In this document: one piece after another, positions 63,807 through 64,000 of the stretch
How the letters are laid out: each line of letters begins with the position of its first letter
Numbering within the stretch: the first letter of the stretch is position 1
Source: an uncultured Christensenella sp.
GTDB lineage: Bacteria; Bacillota; Clostridia; Christensenellales; UBA3700
Direction of reading: 5' to 3'
DNA: 64,000 nt
Assembly (NCBI GenBank): GCA_910584975.1
Contig: CAJUEA010000001.1
Span: forward strand, 186,001 to 250,000
Notes under the pieces: model-generated
The model's input: only the letters and a program-made list of their open reading frames with translations
The model's database searches: none
Told to the model about the DNA's origin: nothing
Program-made: the position numbers and the translations under genes

Positions 63807-64000
63807 AAAAAAAGTGCATTTTATTGTTGTATGGCGAGGGAAGATATGATTCCAGTATGATGGCCGTGAAAGAATATATCGAATCTTGTGGAAACGCTTA
63901 TGTTGTTGCAATAAGCGATAAGGAATTGTACCCATTTTTTAGGTACAAGTTTGCATTTTATTCATACAGATTTTTAAGCAGAGGTTGTGCGTGGCTTAAC
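63800..64000 (+). CDS. Unidentified protein, N-terminal fragment
   Basis: 67 codons from ATG 63800, overlapping trhP by 7 bases and running off the window. The start (KKCILLLYGEGRYDSSMMAV) with a strand, glycine turn, and then AVKEYIESCG and VVAISDKELYPFF resembles the first domain of ATP-grasp carboxylate-amine ligases, but this is a weak resemblance only. Confidence 0.55.
   Translation, partial: MLEKKCILLLYGEGRYDSSMMAVKEYIESCGNAYVVAISDKELYPFFRYKFAFYSYRFLSRGCAWLN

Noticed and set aside
1..64000. tRNA or rRNA genes
   Set aside because: I looked through the intergenic gaps for cloverleaf-like GC-rich segments and TTCRA loops and found none; a covariance-model scan would settle it.

Overview
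The window comes from an AT-rich, low-GC Gram-positive bacterium, most likely an uncultured anaerobic clostridium. The evidence is the Firmicutes-type S10-spc-alpha ribosomal protein cluster with the zinc form of S14 and a KOW protein between map and infA. Consensus GGAGG ribosome binding sites, lipobox lipoproteins, spore maturation genes spmA/spmB and the ricT-holB-tmk block point the same way. Metabolism is anaerobe-style (NadA, ThiH, ThiC, iron-sulfur flavoprotein). I see no rRNA, tRNA, CRISPR array, phage or transposase gene.

Layout: 1-9745 is the S10/spc operon from the tail of rplC to secY. 9892-11890 is adk-map-KOW-infA-rpmJ. 11919-15013 is a separately promoted rpsM-rpsK-rpsD-rpoA-rplQ operon with a palindrome over its -10 box and a structured leader. 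15440-19487 holds a BspA-like leucine-rich repeat surface lipoprotein and an MFS transporter. 19799-24287 is leuACDB. 24575-30528 is a mixed stretch: a lipoprotein, small membrane proteins, the ACT/DUF711 pair, a zinc-ribbon membrane protein and spmAB. 30738-34889 is metG-tatD-radical SAM-rsmA. 35050-36820 has two related lipoproteins. 37128-45809 is a thiamine island: acyltransferase-thiE, thiSFGH-tenI behind a candidate attenuator leader, then a TPP riboswitch with thiD-thiC-HAD. 46106-51402 is accessory (AEC permease, acidic zinc-ribbon protein, TM2 protein, XRE and TetR regulators, DUF2752, flavoprotein). 51457-54613 is nadABC. 55028-59756 on the minus strand is the Bacillus-like decarboxylase-tmk-holB-ricT-trmN6 block. 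60205-64000 is RNase J, trmR-trhP and the start of an unidentified gene.

How it fits together: most genes are housekeeping, in tight operons with stop-start overlaps. Three cofactor or amino-acid pathways are clustered (leucine, thiamine, NAD). The two thiamine operons appear to be controlled by different RNA leaders.

The signal that ordinary annotation does not explain is a 16-base motif, TCAAAAATCGRTAYTA. It occurs nine times between 19.5 and 58.7 kb (seven exact, two with one mismatch), always in the sense orientation of the local transcript, both between and inside genes, and not at all in the first 19.5 kb. Other signals worth checking are the palindromic operator and pseudoknot-like leader before rpsM, the thiS attenuator, twin GTATAC-centred palindromes before the repeat lipoprotein, and a compact direct-repeat element before the RNase J gene.
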